Assembly (NCBI GenBank): GCA_039925965.1
Contig: JBDSXW010000010.1
Coordinates: 1 to 64,000 of the forward strand
Source: JAZKFT01 sp039925965
GTDB taxonomy: Bacteria; Bacteroidota; Bacteroidia; Chitinophagales; Chitinophagaceae
DNA: 64,000 bases
Reading direction: 5' to 3'
The position numbers were made by a program, and so were the translations under genes. Under the pieces are notes generated by a model. The model was not told where the DNA came from. It saw only the letters and a list, made by a program, of their open reading frames with translations, and did no database searches. Each line of letters opens with the position of its first letter. Within the stretch, counting starts at the first letter, position 1. Below, in pieces: positions 15,066 through 24,825 of this stretch.

Positions 15066-17015
15066 TTACTGCAGGTTATAGTTAGCTATTGCTATGTCCA
15101 CCCTTGTTCCTCCTTCAGTGTACATCTTCATGGTGCCTTTTAGTTTTTGTAAAAATGCGCTGATCATTTTATGGCCGAACGACTTCGTAGCACCTTGTTC
15201 AAAGCCAGGGGGCAAGCCTGCTCCATTATCATATACCGATAAAATTAAACTGTTGTTCTTTTCCTTCAACACTACTTTTATGATGCCATCCTTTGTATCG
15301 GCAAAAGCATATTTAAGGCAGTTTGTAATCAGCTCATTCAGTATTAAGCCAATGGGTATCACAGTGTCCACATCCAGGTGTATCTGGTCTATTTCTTTCA
15401 CCAGTTTTATCCGCTCCTTTTGAATATTGTACGATTGAAAAAGATTGTCAGTCAGTTGGCCAATGTAGTGCTGCACATCAATACCGGTAAGGTTATCCTC
15501 CTGGTACAGGTTCTGGTGTATCAGGCTCATACTCTGCACCCGGTTGCGGCTTTCTTTTACGGCATCCAATGCCTGCTCATCCTTAATGTAATTCGATTGC
15601 AGGCTAAGCAGGCTGCTTACGATCTGTAAGTTGTTTTTTACGCGGTGATGAATTTCCCGAAGTAAAATTTCTTTCTCCGCCAGCGACTTTTCGATGGTGA
15701 CATTCTGTTGTGTCAACTGTTCTTTTTTCTTTCTGTTGCTTGTAAAAGCTTTGTAGGCTACTACGGCCAACCCTAAAAAAAGAATGGATGAAAGCATGAA
15801 ATAATTACGCTCCCTGCTTCTGCTTATTGTTTCTGAAATGCTTACGGCATTCGCTGCATTAAGGTTCGCAATCTGCGTTTCTTTTTCGGCGGTTTCATAC
15901 ACGGCACTCATTTCGTTTACCTGCCGGCTGTTTTCCTCATTTAATAAAGTATCGCTGATGGCCTTGCCAGAATCAGCGTATAAATATGCCGTTTTATAAT
16001 CACCTTGCTGGTAGAAACACTTAGCTAACTTTCTGTAGAACACTTCTGCCGCTTCCATGCGGTTATTACTTTTCGCAATCGCCAGGGCTTCGTCAAAATA
16101 TTGAATGGCTAATGGCATGTTATTTTCCTGGCGATATAAATCGCCATATGCTTCGTTATGGGTAAGCAGGTGTTTTTTATTTACACCAGGTGCCCTTTCC
16201 TTATCTGCTTCCTGCAAAAAAACGATGCCTTCGTTTGGTCGTTGAAGGTTTATCAGGGCGGCTGCTACGTTCTCTTTACAGGTAATAATATCGTCAGCAG
16301 CATTTATTTTAGTGGCCAGTTGCAGCCCTTTTAATCCGTAAGAATAGGCGCTATCAAACTGCCCGTTGCTCTGATAGGCGGCACCAATATTTATAAGCGT
16401 ATTGAGCATGCCTGGTTCATCAATAATGGCAGCCTTTATTGCATACGATTGTTTGTAAAACTTAACAGCATTGGCATAATCTTTTTTTGAGCGGTATACC
16501 AACCCAATATTGTTATAAGATTGTGCCACATACTTTTCGTTACCGGCGTCCTTGCGTAAATCAAGTGCTGCTAAATGGTTGCGTAATGCCAACTCGTAAT
16601 TGCCACGGTAATAATATGCCAACGCTTTATCGGTGAGAGTATGCGACTGGTAATCCTTTCTGTCTATAGTTTTAAAAATGGCCAGGGCTTCGTTTAAATT
16701 GAGTAAGCAGGAATCGAGGTTTCCTTTTATATCGTAAGCGATGCCAATTGTCTTGTAGGAGTGGGCTATTCGAAATTTATCGTTCAATTGCTTTGCTTTC
16801 TCCAGCGCAATAAAGCCATAACGAATGGATTCCTTTGTGTCATCTTCCTGTAATAAAATGCTGAGCTGTTTGTTGGCGTCTATAACTGCTGTATCTGCCG
16901 TATTTTTTTGAGCGATCGTTTTAAGTGAGTCTATAGTATGATTTTGCGAATAGGAGGGTAGAAAAAATGCACCCAACAGATGGAGTAATAAAAACGGAAT
17001 GATATATTTTCTCAT
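15066..17015 (-). CDS. TPR sensor histidine kinase
   Basis: 649 residues: signal peptide (1-23), about seven tetratricopeptide repeats (about 40-345; for example AQSYNNIGLVYRSKKDYANA), a helical linker, one transmembrane segment (about 400-418), then a HisKA_2 domain with EIHHRVKNNLQ (His near 456) and an HATPase domain with NELITNCLKYAF, DNGAGLPPG and SFGHKMI. Same architecture as the kinase at 8298 but without its 21-residue repeats. It is the first gene of a kinase-regulator operon. Unlike its neighbours it has no palindromic box upstream but a plausible housekeeping-type promoter (17051-17085), so it could be the constitutive input of the local regulon. Confidence 0.92.
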   Translation of the reverse strand: MRKYIIPFLLLHLLGAFFLPSYSQNHTIDSLKTIAQKNTADTAVIDANKQLSILLQEDDTKESIRYGFIALEKAKQLNDKFRIAHSYKTIGIAYDIKGNLDSCLLNLNEALAIFKTIDRKDYQSHTLTDKALAYYYRGNYELALRNHLAALDLRKDAGNEKYVAQSYNNIGLVYRSKKDYANAVKFYKQSYAIKAAIIDEPGMLNTLINIGAAYQSNGQFDSAYSYGLKGLQLATKINAADDIITCKENVAAALINLQRPNEGIVFLQEADKERAPGVNKKHLLTHNEAYGDLYRQENNMPLAIQYFDEALAIAKSNNRMEAAEVFYRKLAKCFYQQGDYKTAYLYADSGKAISDTLLNEENSRQVNEMSAVYETAEKETQIANLNAANAVSISETISRSRERNYFMLSSILFLGLAVVAYKAFTSNRKKKEQLTQQNVTIEKSLAEKEILLREIHHRVKNNLQIVSSLLSLQSNYIKDEQALDAVKESRNRVQSMSLIHQNLYQEDNLTGIDVQHYIGQLTDNLFQSYNIQKERIKLVKEIDQIHLDVDTVIPIGLILNELITNCLKYAFADTKDGIIKVVLKEKNNSLILSVYDNGAGLPPGFEQGATKSFGHKMISAFLQKLKGTMKMYTEGGTRVDIAIANYNLQ

Positions 17016-17050
17016 AGGGTTAAGGGCAACAGGTTGATTACACCACGCGC

Positions 17051-17085
17051 TACAAGATAGAAAACAATCTTACGGAATTACAAAA
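17051..17085 (-). promoter_or_regulatory. Candidate promoter of the kinase-regulator operon
   Basis: On the minus strand TTTTG (17081-17085) and TATCTTGTA (17051-17059) are separated by 21 nt, close to the Bacteroidota pattern TTTG-N19-21-TAnnTTTG. It lies about 35 nt upstream of the kinase ATG. Confidence 0.4.
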
Positions 17086-17228
17086 TGCTCTTTTTCGCCC
17101 CGCGGCGTTGCTATACAATGTCCGACAATAGAAAATTGGTATCTGCATTACACAAAGTGCCGGTTAGCACCGACAATAGGCTGATAAACAGGATTATGAC
17201 TTTGGGAGGTTTTGGGATAAAATTAGAA

Positions 17229-17654
17229 TCACTGATTACCAATTTTTGTGTTTTTCCCCATGAATAAATAGTAGCCGCAGTTAGCCAGCCATCCCAGCCA
17301 GAACATATAAAAGCCCAGGTGGAAACGTTCTTTCAGTAAGCGATGGGTTAGGGTATGCTGGAAGTCGTTATAGGTAAATATGAGCCCTGCGATACCAGCA
17401 AATAATGTAAAAAATGCAACCAGCTTCGCTTTTGAAGGGGACATTTTTTTTTGCGCCCACCACAACACACCGAAAATGATCATCAGCACGCCCATAAAGG
17501 CCAGGCCCGTTTTCCACCACGAACGGAACAAAGTGTATTCTTTATAGAAAAAGCGAATACCTAGTTTACCAACCATGGATACGCCCGACACGAGCCAGCC
17601 TGCAACAAAACAGAGGGCCATTTGGCACAGTAGAAAAATAGACGAACGCTTCAT
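17229..17654 (-). CDS. Small polytopic membrane protein of unknown function
   Basis: 141 residues from the ATG at 17654, chosen because MKRSSIFLLCQMALCFVAGWL begins the first membrane helix; the longer frame to 17726 adds a non-conserved basic stretch. Four hydrophobic segments are visible (about 5-25, 45-65, 75-95, 110-130), with KKMSPSKAKL as a basic loop. The N-terminus resembles the DoxX-like/DUF4149 kind of small membrane protein only in outline, so I do not assign a family. It lies downstream of the DinB gene on the same strand, with a gap of about 95 nt. Confidence 0.65.
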   Translation of the reverse strand: MKRSSIFLLCQMALCFVAGWLVSGVSMVGKLGIRFFYKEYTLFRSWWKTGLAFMGVLMIIFGVLWWAQKKMSPSKAKLVAFFTLFAGIAGLIFTYNDFQHTLTHRLLKERFHLGFYMFWLGWLANCGYYLFMGKNTKIGNQ

Positions 17655-17749
17655 GGTAGTAAACAGGGGGAATATCCGGCAACCGATTGTAGTCCGTGGT
17701 TCAAATCTCCGGCTTAATAAAGGCACGGTCCCGGGTACCGTAAAAGGTA

Positions 17750-18256
17750 TTAGATATATCTTTCTTTTATGATTCTTTCGTGATGCATCAAGTGGCCAAT
17801 AATGATAAACCCCAACGCGTTACAGGTAACGGGATTGTTGTTGGAGGAACCTTTTTGTTGTAGTTGTTCCTCATTAAAGGAGTTGAATAACATGATCGTA
17901 GCTTTTCTTACCAGTGGTAGCTCTTCAACAAGTCCTTCCCAATTTCTCGCATTGGCATTAGAGCTTGCTGCGTAATGGTTCTCATCGAAGCCGGGAAGGT
18001 TCTGCTGTTCACCACGTGCAATACATAAGGCCCGATAGTTGAAAATTCGTTCGGTGTCGATGCAATGTTGTACCAATTCTTTCAATGTCCATTTGCCTTC
18101 CGCATAAGCGAAACTTGCTTTTGCCACGGGAATTGAAAAAAGGAAGGACTCCAACTGTGGTAGCGAATCGCCAAACATTTGTTGCAGATTGTCGCCGGTG
18201 GTGTAGTCCACATAGGTTTTATAAAAGCCGCTGTAATCTTCAGGAGAAGGACGCAT
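17750..18256 (-). CDS. DinB-family metal-dependent protein
   Basis: 168 residues of the DinB/YfiT four-helix fold, whose members are metal-binding and in some cases thiol transferases. Candidate metal ligands are the His in LVQHCIDTERIF and the His residues in IIGHLMHHERII, at the usual positions in helices two and four. The length is normal for the family. The substrate is unknown. A second, only distantly similar DinB protein is encoded at 51005. Confidence 0.85.
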   Translation of the reverse strand: MRPSPEDYSGFYKTYVDYTTGDNLQQMFGDSLPQLESFLFSIPVAKASFAYAEGKWTLKELVQHCIDTERIFNYRALCIARGEQQNLPGFDENHYAASSNANARNWEGLVEELPLVRKATIMLFNSFNEEQLQQKGSSNNNPVTCNALGFIIIGHLMHHERIIKERYI

Positions 18257-18376
18257 GATTGCTTATTGATTAAATGATTAATTGTTTAATTGGTTTGTAA
18301 TGGGATTAACTGATAACCAACGAATACAACGTTCGGATTTTTTTACCAATCAAATGCCCAACAAATAATTAATCCA

Positions 18377-20059
18377 CTAATCCCCTGACTTTACTACCTG
18401 TAACTTACCAGTGGGATTGGTAATTTCAAAAGCAAGCTTTACCGCATTATAGGCATTTACAATACCACCGGTTTTGCAGATATTTTTCATCTCAATTTTT
18501 TCCTTATTTCCACCGCCCGGTTTTTTAAACCGTTGGTGGATCATGCTTTTGTCTACTGACTGTTCGATGATATTCTTTACGGCCACAGCACTGAGCTGCG
18601 GAAAATAACTGCGGAGCAGCGCGGCCAGTCCGCTCACAATGGGCGCACTCATGCTGGTGCCTTGCTCGTAGGCAAAATCATTACCTGGGATGCTACTATA
18701 AATCTTTACGCCGGGTGCCAATACATCGACGGTTTCTTTGCCATAATTGGTGAACTCAGCAATCATGCCGCAATTCAGGCTACTGTCGCCGCTGGCGCCT
18801 ACGGTAATTACATTATCGGCTTGTTCATTATCCATCAGAAAAGGGCTGGGATAGTCCGGGTCTTCATCTGTATTTTTTGCATCGTTGCCGCCTGCGTGTA
18901 CGATCAGCACGTCGTTCTGAGCTGCATACTTAATGGCATCGTCTACCCAATGTTTGTGGGGCGACAAGTCCTTGCCAAAACTCATATTGATCACTTTGGC
19001 GCCGTTTTTTACTGCATATAAAATGCCTAAAGCAACGTCTTTATCGTGTTCATCACCATCGGGTACGCATCGCACGGTCATGATTCTGGCCATTTTGCAA
19101 ACACCATGTACATTTCCGTCAGCGCTGTCGCAAAGCCCGGCAATGATGCCACTTACATGCGTTCCATGCAATGAAGTTCCACCCATTACATCGTTATTAC
19201 CGTAGCAGGTACTACTCATTTCATCTTCATTGTCGCCGGTGATGACACTTCGGAAATTGGTTGCCGGGTTTATTTTCCCCATCTGCAACTCTTTTTGCTG
19301 ATCGATCATCTTATCCAGGTCGTTAAAAAGCTGGCGATTGGTTTTGTCACGATCCAGCCCGAGCAGATCTATAAACCGCAGGTAGCCCAGTTTAGCTTTT
19401 TTAGTGATAGGGTTTTTGGGGATGAAATTTTCGAGGTCTTCAGCAGTGTACTCAGGTACTTTCATCTCAACGCGTATGAGGCTATCGAAATACCTGTTAG
19501 TATGCAGGGAAGCTTCTACCATCATCAGCCCGATCCGGTCCTCGGCTTTAGCTTCCAGCAACTCGTTGCTGCGCTGCCAAAGGGCATAGTCTGTTTTGTC
19601 CTGCATGCCGGCGTTCGTCACATCAAACAGTTTACCGGTAAACTTTGGCTTGAACTGATGATACACCCGCACGGCCTCCTGGGATTCTTTATTTACATTC
19701 TGACCACTGGCATTGCCGAGAAAATTCCAACCGTTAATATCGTCAGTGTATCCGTTGCCGTCGTCGTCTTTATTGTTGCAGGCTATTTCTTTTGAATTTT
19801 TCCAGAGTACATTCCTAAGGGCGTAATGGCTGGTATCAAGACCGCCATCCATAACCGCCACTACTACCGGAACCGCCTTCTTATCTTTTAATAAGGCAAT
19901 GGCTTTAGACAGGCTGATGCCATGGTAGCCATCATCTTTTGCGTCGAGCAGGTGCCAGCCTTTTACTACTTCTTTTTGTGAAAATGCCTGCATCACCAAC
20001 AATATAGTGGTGCAGGTGATCAGAATTTTTTTTCCGGCAATGTTCAGGTCATTTATCAT
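18377..20059 (-). CDS. Secreted S8-family subtilisin-like serine protease
   Basis: 560 residues with an N-terminal signal segment (about 10-28). The catalytic triad is visible as D71 (VMDGGLDTSH), H301 (LHGTHVSG) and S471 (GTSMSAPIVSG). The stretch from the Asp to the His motif is about 230 residues and contains DDDGNGYTDDINGWNFLG, a feature of the Bacteroidota branch of S8 enzymes. No C-terminal T9SS sorting domain is seen; the protein ends soon after the catalytic domain. Probably a periplasmic or exported protease. It stands alone, preceded by a short-word repeat. Confidence 0.92.
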   Translation of the reverse strand: MINDLNIAGKKILITCTTILLVMQAFSQKEVVKGWHLLDAKDDGYHGISLSKAIALLKDKKAVPVVVAVMDGGLDTSHYALRNVLWKNSKEIACNNKDDDGNGYTDDINGWNFLGNASGQNVNKESQEAVRVYHQFKPKFTGKLFDVTNAGMQDKTDYALWQRSNELLEAKAEDRIGLMMVEASLHTNRYFDSLIRVEMKVPEYTAEDLENFIPKNPITKKAKLGYLRFIDLLGLDRDKTNRQLFNDLDKMIDQQKELQMGKINPATNFRSVITGDNEDEMSSTCYGNNDVMGGTSLHGTHVSGIIAGLCDSADGNVHGVCKMARIMTVRCVPDGDEHDKDVALGILYAVKNGAKVINMSFGKDLSPHKHWVDDAIKYAAQNDVLIVHAGGNDAKNTDEDPDYPSPFLMDNEQADNVITVGASGDSSLNCGMIAEFTNYGKETVDVLAPGVKIYSSIPGNDFAYEQGTSMSAPIVSGLAALLRSYFPQLSAVAVKNIIEQSVDKSMIHQRFKKPGGGNKEKIEMKNICKTGGIVNAYNAVKLAFEITNPTGKLQVVKSGD

Positions 20060-20367
20060 TATCGGTCCGCCTCAATTTTATAATTCCTCACATTAAAAGG
20101 TGTTAGGTTGTGAAGGCTGGGATGAATTCAAACAAGCAGCCTGCAAAGTAAAGAAGTGAAAACCGTTTTATGATGGAAGAGGGTGTTAAAAAATAGTCGG
20201 ACGCCTCTTATTATGTAAGTGTCATCAGGTCATTGAATTAATAAGTCAAGAGGTCAGGAGGTCAATGGGTCAATAGTTCAATAGGTCATTAATAATCGGT
20301 CATAGAGTCAATAGGTCGATGACTATCGGGCCCAATGTCCCTTGACCCTTGACTAATGACCAAGGAC
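20060..20367. repeat. Intergenic gap filled by a GGTCAAT-type word repeat
   Basis: From about 20221 to 20363 the words GGTCAATR, AGGTCATT and CCTTGAC recur more than ten times with variation. The array ends five bases before the stop codon of the epimerase gene. No gene or clear terminator is seen in the remaining bases. Confidence 0.55.
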
Positions 20368-21339
20368 TTACCGACCATTCAGCTGCCCCATCGCCGCCAG
20401 TCCGGCCGCGATACTAATTGCCGGTAAGTAGCAGAGTTCTTTTTTTGCGTTGTCGATATTTAGAGTGCAGTGTGAAGAAAATATGGCTGCTCCCAGCCGG
20501 GTTACCGGTGGCCTGGATTTTATCCGCAGCAACTGCCAGGTGTTTTCAATCAGCCAGGCCACGGTACGAACCAACCATTTGGGCATGGATTTGTTCACAG
20601 GCTTCACCCCCTGGGTGGCAAGGAGTCTCGTGCAGAATTCCCTTAGCACCAGGGTCTCATCATCGGTGATAAAGTACAGGGCGCCGCTTTTTCCTTTGTC
20701 GATGGCAAGGGCGATAGCATGAGTAAGATTGTCGATATGTGTGGTACTGGTCTTGAATGCTCCGCCGTTGATCCAAATAAACTGGCGACGCAGTACGGCA
20801 TCTTTCATCAATGGCAGAATGGTTTTGTCGCCCGGGCCCCAGATCATACGGGGGCGCAGGCAAATGGTATCGAAAATGCCAGGCTCGTTGGCCGCTATCA
20901 CAGCCTTTTCGGCCAGTTGTTTGGTTTTGGAATAATAAAAAGGCGTGGCTGGGTAAGGATAGCTTTCATCAACATTAATTAAATCCTGGCCGGCGAATAA
21001 CACCGATTCGGTACTGATATGGATGAATTTTTTGACCCCCGCCTGTTTTGCAGCTGCGACCATTTTTTCGGTCCCTGTAACGTTAGTTTCAAAATAAGTT
21101 TGGTAATTGCCCCATTCGCCTACGAATGCAGCCGCGTGAACCACCACATCAATGCCCTGTAAATGGGCAGGGGTAGTATCTGCAAGCGAGCAGCGCACCG
21201 GCCAGGCGCCCAATAAACTGATCCGAGCATCCGAATCTGCTGACCGGCTCATGGCCACCACTTCATGGCCTTTCCGTGCCAGGAAAGCCGCCGCCGCACC
21301 GCCTACAAAACCCGAGGCGCCGGTAATAAATATTTTCAT
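20368..21339 (-). CDS. NAD(P)-dependent epimerase/dehydratase (extended SDR, 3beta-HSD-like)
   Basis: 323 residues. The Rossmann motif GASGFVGG lies at residues 7-14, and the catalytic YxxxK is seen in YYSKTKQLAEK near 145. Segments such as VDVVVHAAAFVGEWG, HISTESVLF and LRPRMIWGPGD are typical of the NAD-dependent epimerase and 3beta-hydroxysteroid dehydrogenase group. The substrate is probably a nucleotide sugar or steroid-like alcohol; the neighbours do not decide. It is divergent from the oxygenase gene at 21429, with 89 bp between the starts. Confidence 0.85.
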   Translation of the reverse strand: MKIFITGASGFVGGAAAAFLARKGHEVVAMSRSADSDARISLLGAWPVRCSLADTTPAHLQGIDVVVHAAAFVGEWGNYQTYFETNVTGTEKMVAAAKQAGVKKFIHISTESVLFAGQDLINVDESYPYPATPFYYSKTKQLAEKAVIAANEPGIFDTICLRPRMIWGPGDKTILPLMKDAVLRRQFIWINGGAFKTSTTHIDNLTHAIALAIDKGKSGALYFITDDETLVLREFCTRLLATQGVKPVNKSMPKWLVRTVAWLIENTWQLLRIKSRPPVTRLGAAIFSSHCTLNIDNAKKELCYLPAISIAAGLAAMGQLNGR

Positions 21340-21428
21340 GGGGGTAAATGTAGGGCATCCCCGAAATCGCTAATGTCACAACCCGATTTAAAATGCCTTA
21401 AACTTGCAGGATCAAGCCGACATTCTTC

Positions 21429-22265
21429 ATGGATCAAATATTGAACAACTCATTTCAACCACTGTCGACTACTGCCGCGCAATACAAGGAGCAGTATCAG
21501 TCGGCGGCGCCCTTTCCCAATATTTACTTTGATAATTTTTTTGATCCATCATTTCTTTCGAAAGTGTTGAAGGAGTTTCCCGATTTGAGCCAGGGCAAAA
21601 ATGCCAGCTATAACAGCCCGACAGAAATAAAACTGGCTTCAAAAGGAGCGGAGCGATTTAGCAGTTCAGCCCTGCAACTGGCGAATTTTCTCAACTCAGA
21701 ACATTTCCTCAGATTTCTGCAGGAACTAACAGGGATTGAAGAAGCCCTGATCCCGGATCCCTATTTTGAAGGCGGTGGTTATCACGAAATTAAGCCGGGT
21801 GGATTTTTAAAGATCCATGCCGATTTTAACAAACACCGGCTTTCGAAGCTCGATCGCAGAATAAATGTATTGGTGTACCTCAATAAGGATTGGGAGGAAA
21901 GTTATGGAGGCCATTTCGAACTCTGGGATGAAGACATGAAAACCTGTAGAGTGCGGATAGCGCCTCTGTTTAACCGCCTGGCTATTTTTTCCACTACTTC
22001 CAACAGTTATCACGGTCATCCCGATCCACTAACCTGCCCCGCTGACCGCAGCCGGCGATCCTTTGCACTGTATTATTATACCAACGGACGTCCTGCAGCT
22101 GAGGTGAAGGCTTTTGAAGCAGCTCATGGCACACTTTTTAAAGCCAGGCAAGGCATGGAAGGCGATGAGAAAATGAAGCAATTTACCAGGACCGCGGGAT
22201 TCATAAAGAATATTACACCTCCATTTTTATTTCACCTTATCAGGAAAATATTTATAAAGGATTAG
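21429..22265 (+). CDS. 2-oxoglutarate/Fe(II)-dependent oxygenase, prolyl-4-hydroxylase-like
   Basis: 278 residues. The iron triad is H130-x-D132 in IHADFNKH and a distal His in SYHGHPDP (195 or 197). An Arg in the following RRSFALYYY segment would bind 2-oxoglutarate. FPNIYFDNFFDPSFLSKVL at the start and VLVYLNKDWEESYGGHFELWD are hallmarks of bacterial P4H-like oxygenases. Such enzymes hydroxylate proteins or small molecules; the substrate cannot be read from the sequence. Glycosyltransferases lie on the opposite strand next door, which would fit a role in cell-surface modification, but this is only context. Confidence 0.85.
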   Translation: MDQILNNSFQPLSTTAAQYKEQYQSAAPFPNIYFDNFFDPSFLSKVLKEFPDLSQGKNASYNSPTEIKLASKGAERFSSSALQLANFLNSEHFLRFLQELTGIEEALIPDPYFEGGGYHEIKPGGFLKIHADFNKHRLSKLDRRINVLVYLNKDWEESYGGHFELWDEDMKTCRVRIAPLFNRLAIFSTTSNSYHGHPDPLTCPADRSRRSFALYYYTNGRPAAEVKAFEAAHGTLFKARQGMEGDEKMKQFTRTAGFIKNITPPFLFHLIRKIFIKD

Positions 22266-22294
22266 GGTGATACAGTAACCCGGCATTTTACTTT

Positions 22295-23332
22295 TCAAGG
22301 CTTCATCAACTCCCCATATTTCCTCTTTTTGGTTACAAAGTAATTCCAAACAATAGATCCGTTAAAAACGCCGGCGCAGTTTTTCAATCCGCGTTTCAAC
22401 GGCCATTTTGATTGATGATTTCCGTTTTGTCTATCGCCGAAAAAGAGCCATTTCCAATAAGCGAAAATTCCTTTGAAAACAGCTCCGCCAATATTGGCCT
22501 TGCCACCAAATACATAGCGGATGGCAGCAAGGTTATCCAATCCTGTTCGTAATGGTATCAGCCACAGTAGCCGGCCGATGGGCATGTTGCGGGTATTCAT
22601 CACCAGGTTATTCCTGAAGGTAAAATAAGTCTTCCTGGGGTTGGTCCATTCCAGGCTGCCGCCGCCGAGGTGGTATACCGTGGAGGCGCCGCAGGTATAA
22701 ATTTTGTAACCCAGGTTCTGAGCCCGCCAACAGAGGTCGATCTCTTCGTTTTGCATGTAAAAGAATTCATACATGCCATTAAGTTCTTTATACACCGAAG
22801 CCCTGGCAAACATGCAGGCGCCACTGGCCCAGAAAATGGGTACCGTGTCATCGTATTGGCCGTTATCCGTTTCGAGATCCTCCAGCACCCGGCCGCGGCA
22901 AAAAGGATAACCCAGCGCATCCATGGTGCCACCTGCCGCACCAGCATATTCAAATAATTCCCTTTTGCGAAGCCAACGAACCTTGGGCTGGGCAAAAGCG
23001 ATAGAATGGTCTTGCTCCATTAATTTAATAATCGGTTCGATAAAGCCTGGCGTTACTTCCACATCGCTGTTGAGCAGCAAATAATAATCGGCGGCAATCG
23101 CCTCCAGGCCTTTATTGTAGCCCGCAGCAAAGCCCATATTGCCCTCATTTACCACCAGTTTAATAGCAGGATAATGTGCCGCTAAAAAAGCCAGCGAATC
23201 ATCTGTCGATTGGTTGTCGATCACCCAAACCGATTTATTGGGATAGGTGGCAGCCATTACTGAAGGCAGGTATTGCTCCAGGTATTTTTTACCGTTATAA
23301 TTTAATATGGCGATGGCTAAATGAGGATACAT
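22295..23332 (-). CDS. Family 2 glycosyltransferase, rhamnosyltransferase-like
   Basis: 345 residues with a GT-A fold: AIAILNYNGKKYLEQYLPSV at the start, VIDNQSTDDSL, and the metal-binding NSDVE in YLLLNSDVEV. YMQNEEIDLCWRAQNLGYKI is the acceptor-side motif of the GT2 group that includes rhamnosyltransferases. A C-terminal hydrophobic stretch (about 250-300) may associate with the membrane. It follows the gene at 23383 by 50 nt on the same strand, so both probably act in one glycoconjugate pathway at the inner membrane. Confidence 0.88.
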   Translation of the reverse strand: MYPHLAIAILNYNGKKYLEQYLPSVMAATYPNKSVWVIDNQSTDDSLAFLAAHYPAIKLVVNEGNMGFAAGYNKGLEAIAADYYLLLNSDVEVTPGFIEPIIKLMEQDHSIAFAQPKVRWLRKRELFEYAGAAGGTMDALGYPFCRGRVLEDLETDNGQYDDTVPIFWASGACMFARASVYKELNGMYEFFYMQNEEIDLCWRAQNLGYKIYTCGASTVYHLGGGSLEWTNPRKTYFTFRNNLVMNTRNMPIGRLLWLIPLRTGLDNLAAIRYVFGGKANIGGAVFKGIFAYWKWLFFGDRQNGNHQSKWPLKRGLKNCAGVFNGSIVWNYFVTKKRKYGELMKP

Positions 23333-23382
23333 TGATCTTATTAATTTGAAAAGTAAAAGCCGGAATCGGGTCTTATTGCTGA

Positions 23383-24699
23383 TTATTCTCTCCGATTAAA
23401 TTGCTTATGGCTTAAAGTTCCTTGTTTTAAATAGCAATATATTAAAGTCGCCATTATAAAAAACTCCGAACAAACAAGTTGAAGCGGGAAAACCTTTACC
23501 GGAATACACATGATAAAAAGGCATACAGTAATAATGTAAAGTTGGGCGCTGTTTATTTTATTCATTTTCCACAATAGTGAAACAGGTAAGAGAATCTCAG
23601 GAAAGCAATAAGAGTTTTTAGGAACGGGAAGCAAAATCTCCAATAAATAGTACAGCATAAAGCCGCCTACAAGGCAATCGTCGATGGTATTTTTCTTTTT
23701 CCAGATCATGTAACCAAGTATTGTGCCGGCGATTATGCCCCACAACAAGATGCATAAATATAATGGGATTGACTTACCGGTAATGGTTTTGGATACATGC
23801 GTAAGATTGAGGGTCTGTGAGGTAATCTGCGATGGCATGCCGGGTTCCACGGCTTTTGTTTCCGTACCTGCTTCTCCCTCGATGAGTTTTCCTTTTGAAG
23901 CCCAGTACTGATTGATCTGTGGAACGTCCTTTAAAGAATCGGGCGATGTTTTATAATGGTTTAACCAGTAGCCTGAAGATTTTGAATATAATCGCCATTC
24001 ACGCAGTTCTCCGGTGGAAAGCAGGTAGAGGCCCACCAAACCACAGGTAACGATACCTCCCTTTAAAATAGCTGCGTAATAGGATGGGTTAATAATCAAT
24101 GGCATCACAATCAATAATAATATGGGACGCAGAAGGCTGGCTATACCTACAAGAATGATGAATGCGGTAAGCTGTCTGTTTTTTTTATTCAATGTAAGTG
24201 CGTAGGCAGCAAGCAAGAGGAATGGGAAAAGGACATAGTATTGACCCTGGATTACCGACTGGCGCCAATTATTACCTGCCAGGAATAACACGCTGATAAT
24301 GCCGAGAATTATCTGCTGTTTTACAGTAATATTTTTTTTAGCGTAAAGGCTTAACAATATCCAGGCTACACATATAAAAGAAAAGATGGTCCAATAAAAT
24401 TTAATGTGGCTGTAACTTAATCCTGCCAAAGGTTTAATGAGACAAAGGAAGGCAGGTGTAGCTGTGCAGAAGGAGTATTGGGGGCTATAGAGATCATATT
24501 GATTCAGTAAGCTGGTTGGGTCACCAGGTTGCCACCTGAAAGTATATGGGGAAACGCCAGTGTTTAGTACCCTTGATCCAACAACCCGGTTACGCAGATC
24601 CACCAACGGGTTGTTGTTTGCTTCGTATAGATCTTTTGCCAGAAAGCATCCCAAAAAAAGAGAAAGGATAACCGGAATTAGTTTTGAATGTAATCTCAT
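23383..24699 (-). CDS. Polytopic membrane glycosyltransferase, GT87/DUF2029-like
   Basis: 438 residues from the ATG at 24699, chosen because MRLHSKLIPVILSLFLGCFLAKDLYEA starts the first membrane helix; a longer frame reaches 24741. About ten hydrophobic segments are visible. An early exported loop contains DLRNRVVGSRVLNTGVSPYTF and LYSPQYSFCTATPAFL, resembling the region of GT-C enzymes such as GT87 mannosyltransferases that use a polyprenyl-phosphate sugar. It is followed by the GT2 gene at 22295 in a probable operon. The family call is moderate; the sugar is unknown. Confidence 0.7.
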   Translation of the reverse strand: MRLHSKLIPVILSLFLGCFLAKDLYEANNNPLVDLRNRVVGSRVLNTGVSPYTFRWQPGDPTSLLNQYDLYSPQYSFCTATPAFLCLIKPLAGLSYSHIKFYWTIFSFICVAWILLSLYAKKNITVKQQIILGIISVLFLAGNNWRQSVIQGQYYVLFPFLLLAAYALTLNKKNRQLTAFIILVGIASLLRPILLLIVMPLIINPSYYAAILKGGIVTCGLVGLYLLSTGELREWRLYSKSSGYWLNHYKTSPDSLKDVPQINQYWASKGKLIEGEAGTETKAVEPGMPSQITSQTLNLTHVSKTITGKSIPLYLCILLWGIIAGTILGYMIWKKKNTIDDCLVGGFMLYYLLEILLPVPKNSYCFPEILLPVSLLWKMNKINSAQLYIITVCLFIMCIPVKVFPLQLVCSEFFIMATLIYCYLKQGTLSHKQFNRRE

Positions 24700-24825
24700 T
24701 TTGTTACTGGTATCGGTTGGCTGGAAATGTTTTGAAAGCATTTTCCCAGTTTGCCTTTAAAAATTTTACAAGTAGCCGCTGCCTGGTAGATTAACCGGAT
24801 TTATTAGGTTATCAATGACAAAAAC

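Noticed and set aside
17680..17725. A GGTTCAAATC stretch resembling the T-loop of a tRNA
   Set aside because: The flanking bases do not form a 5-bp T-stem, and no acceptor or anticodon arms can be drawn on either strand.
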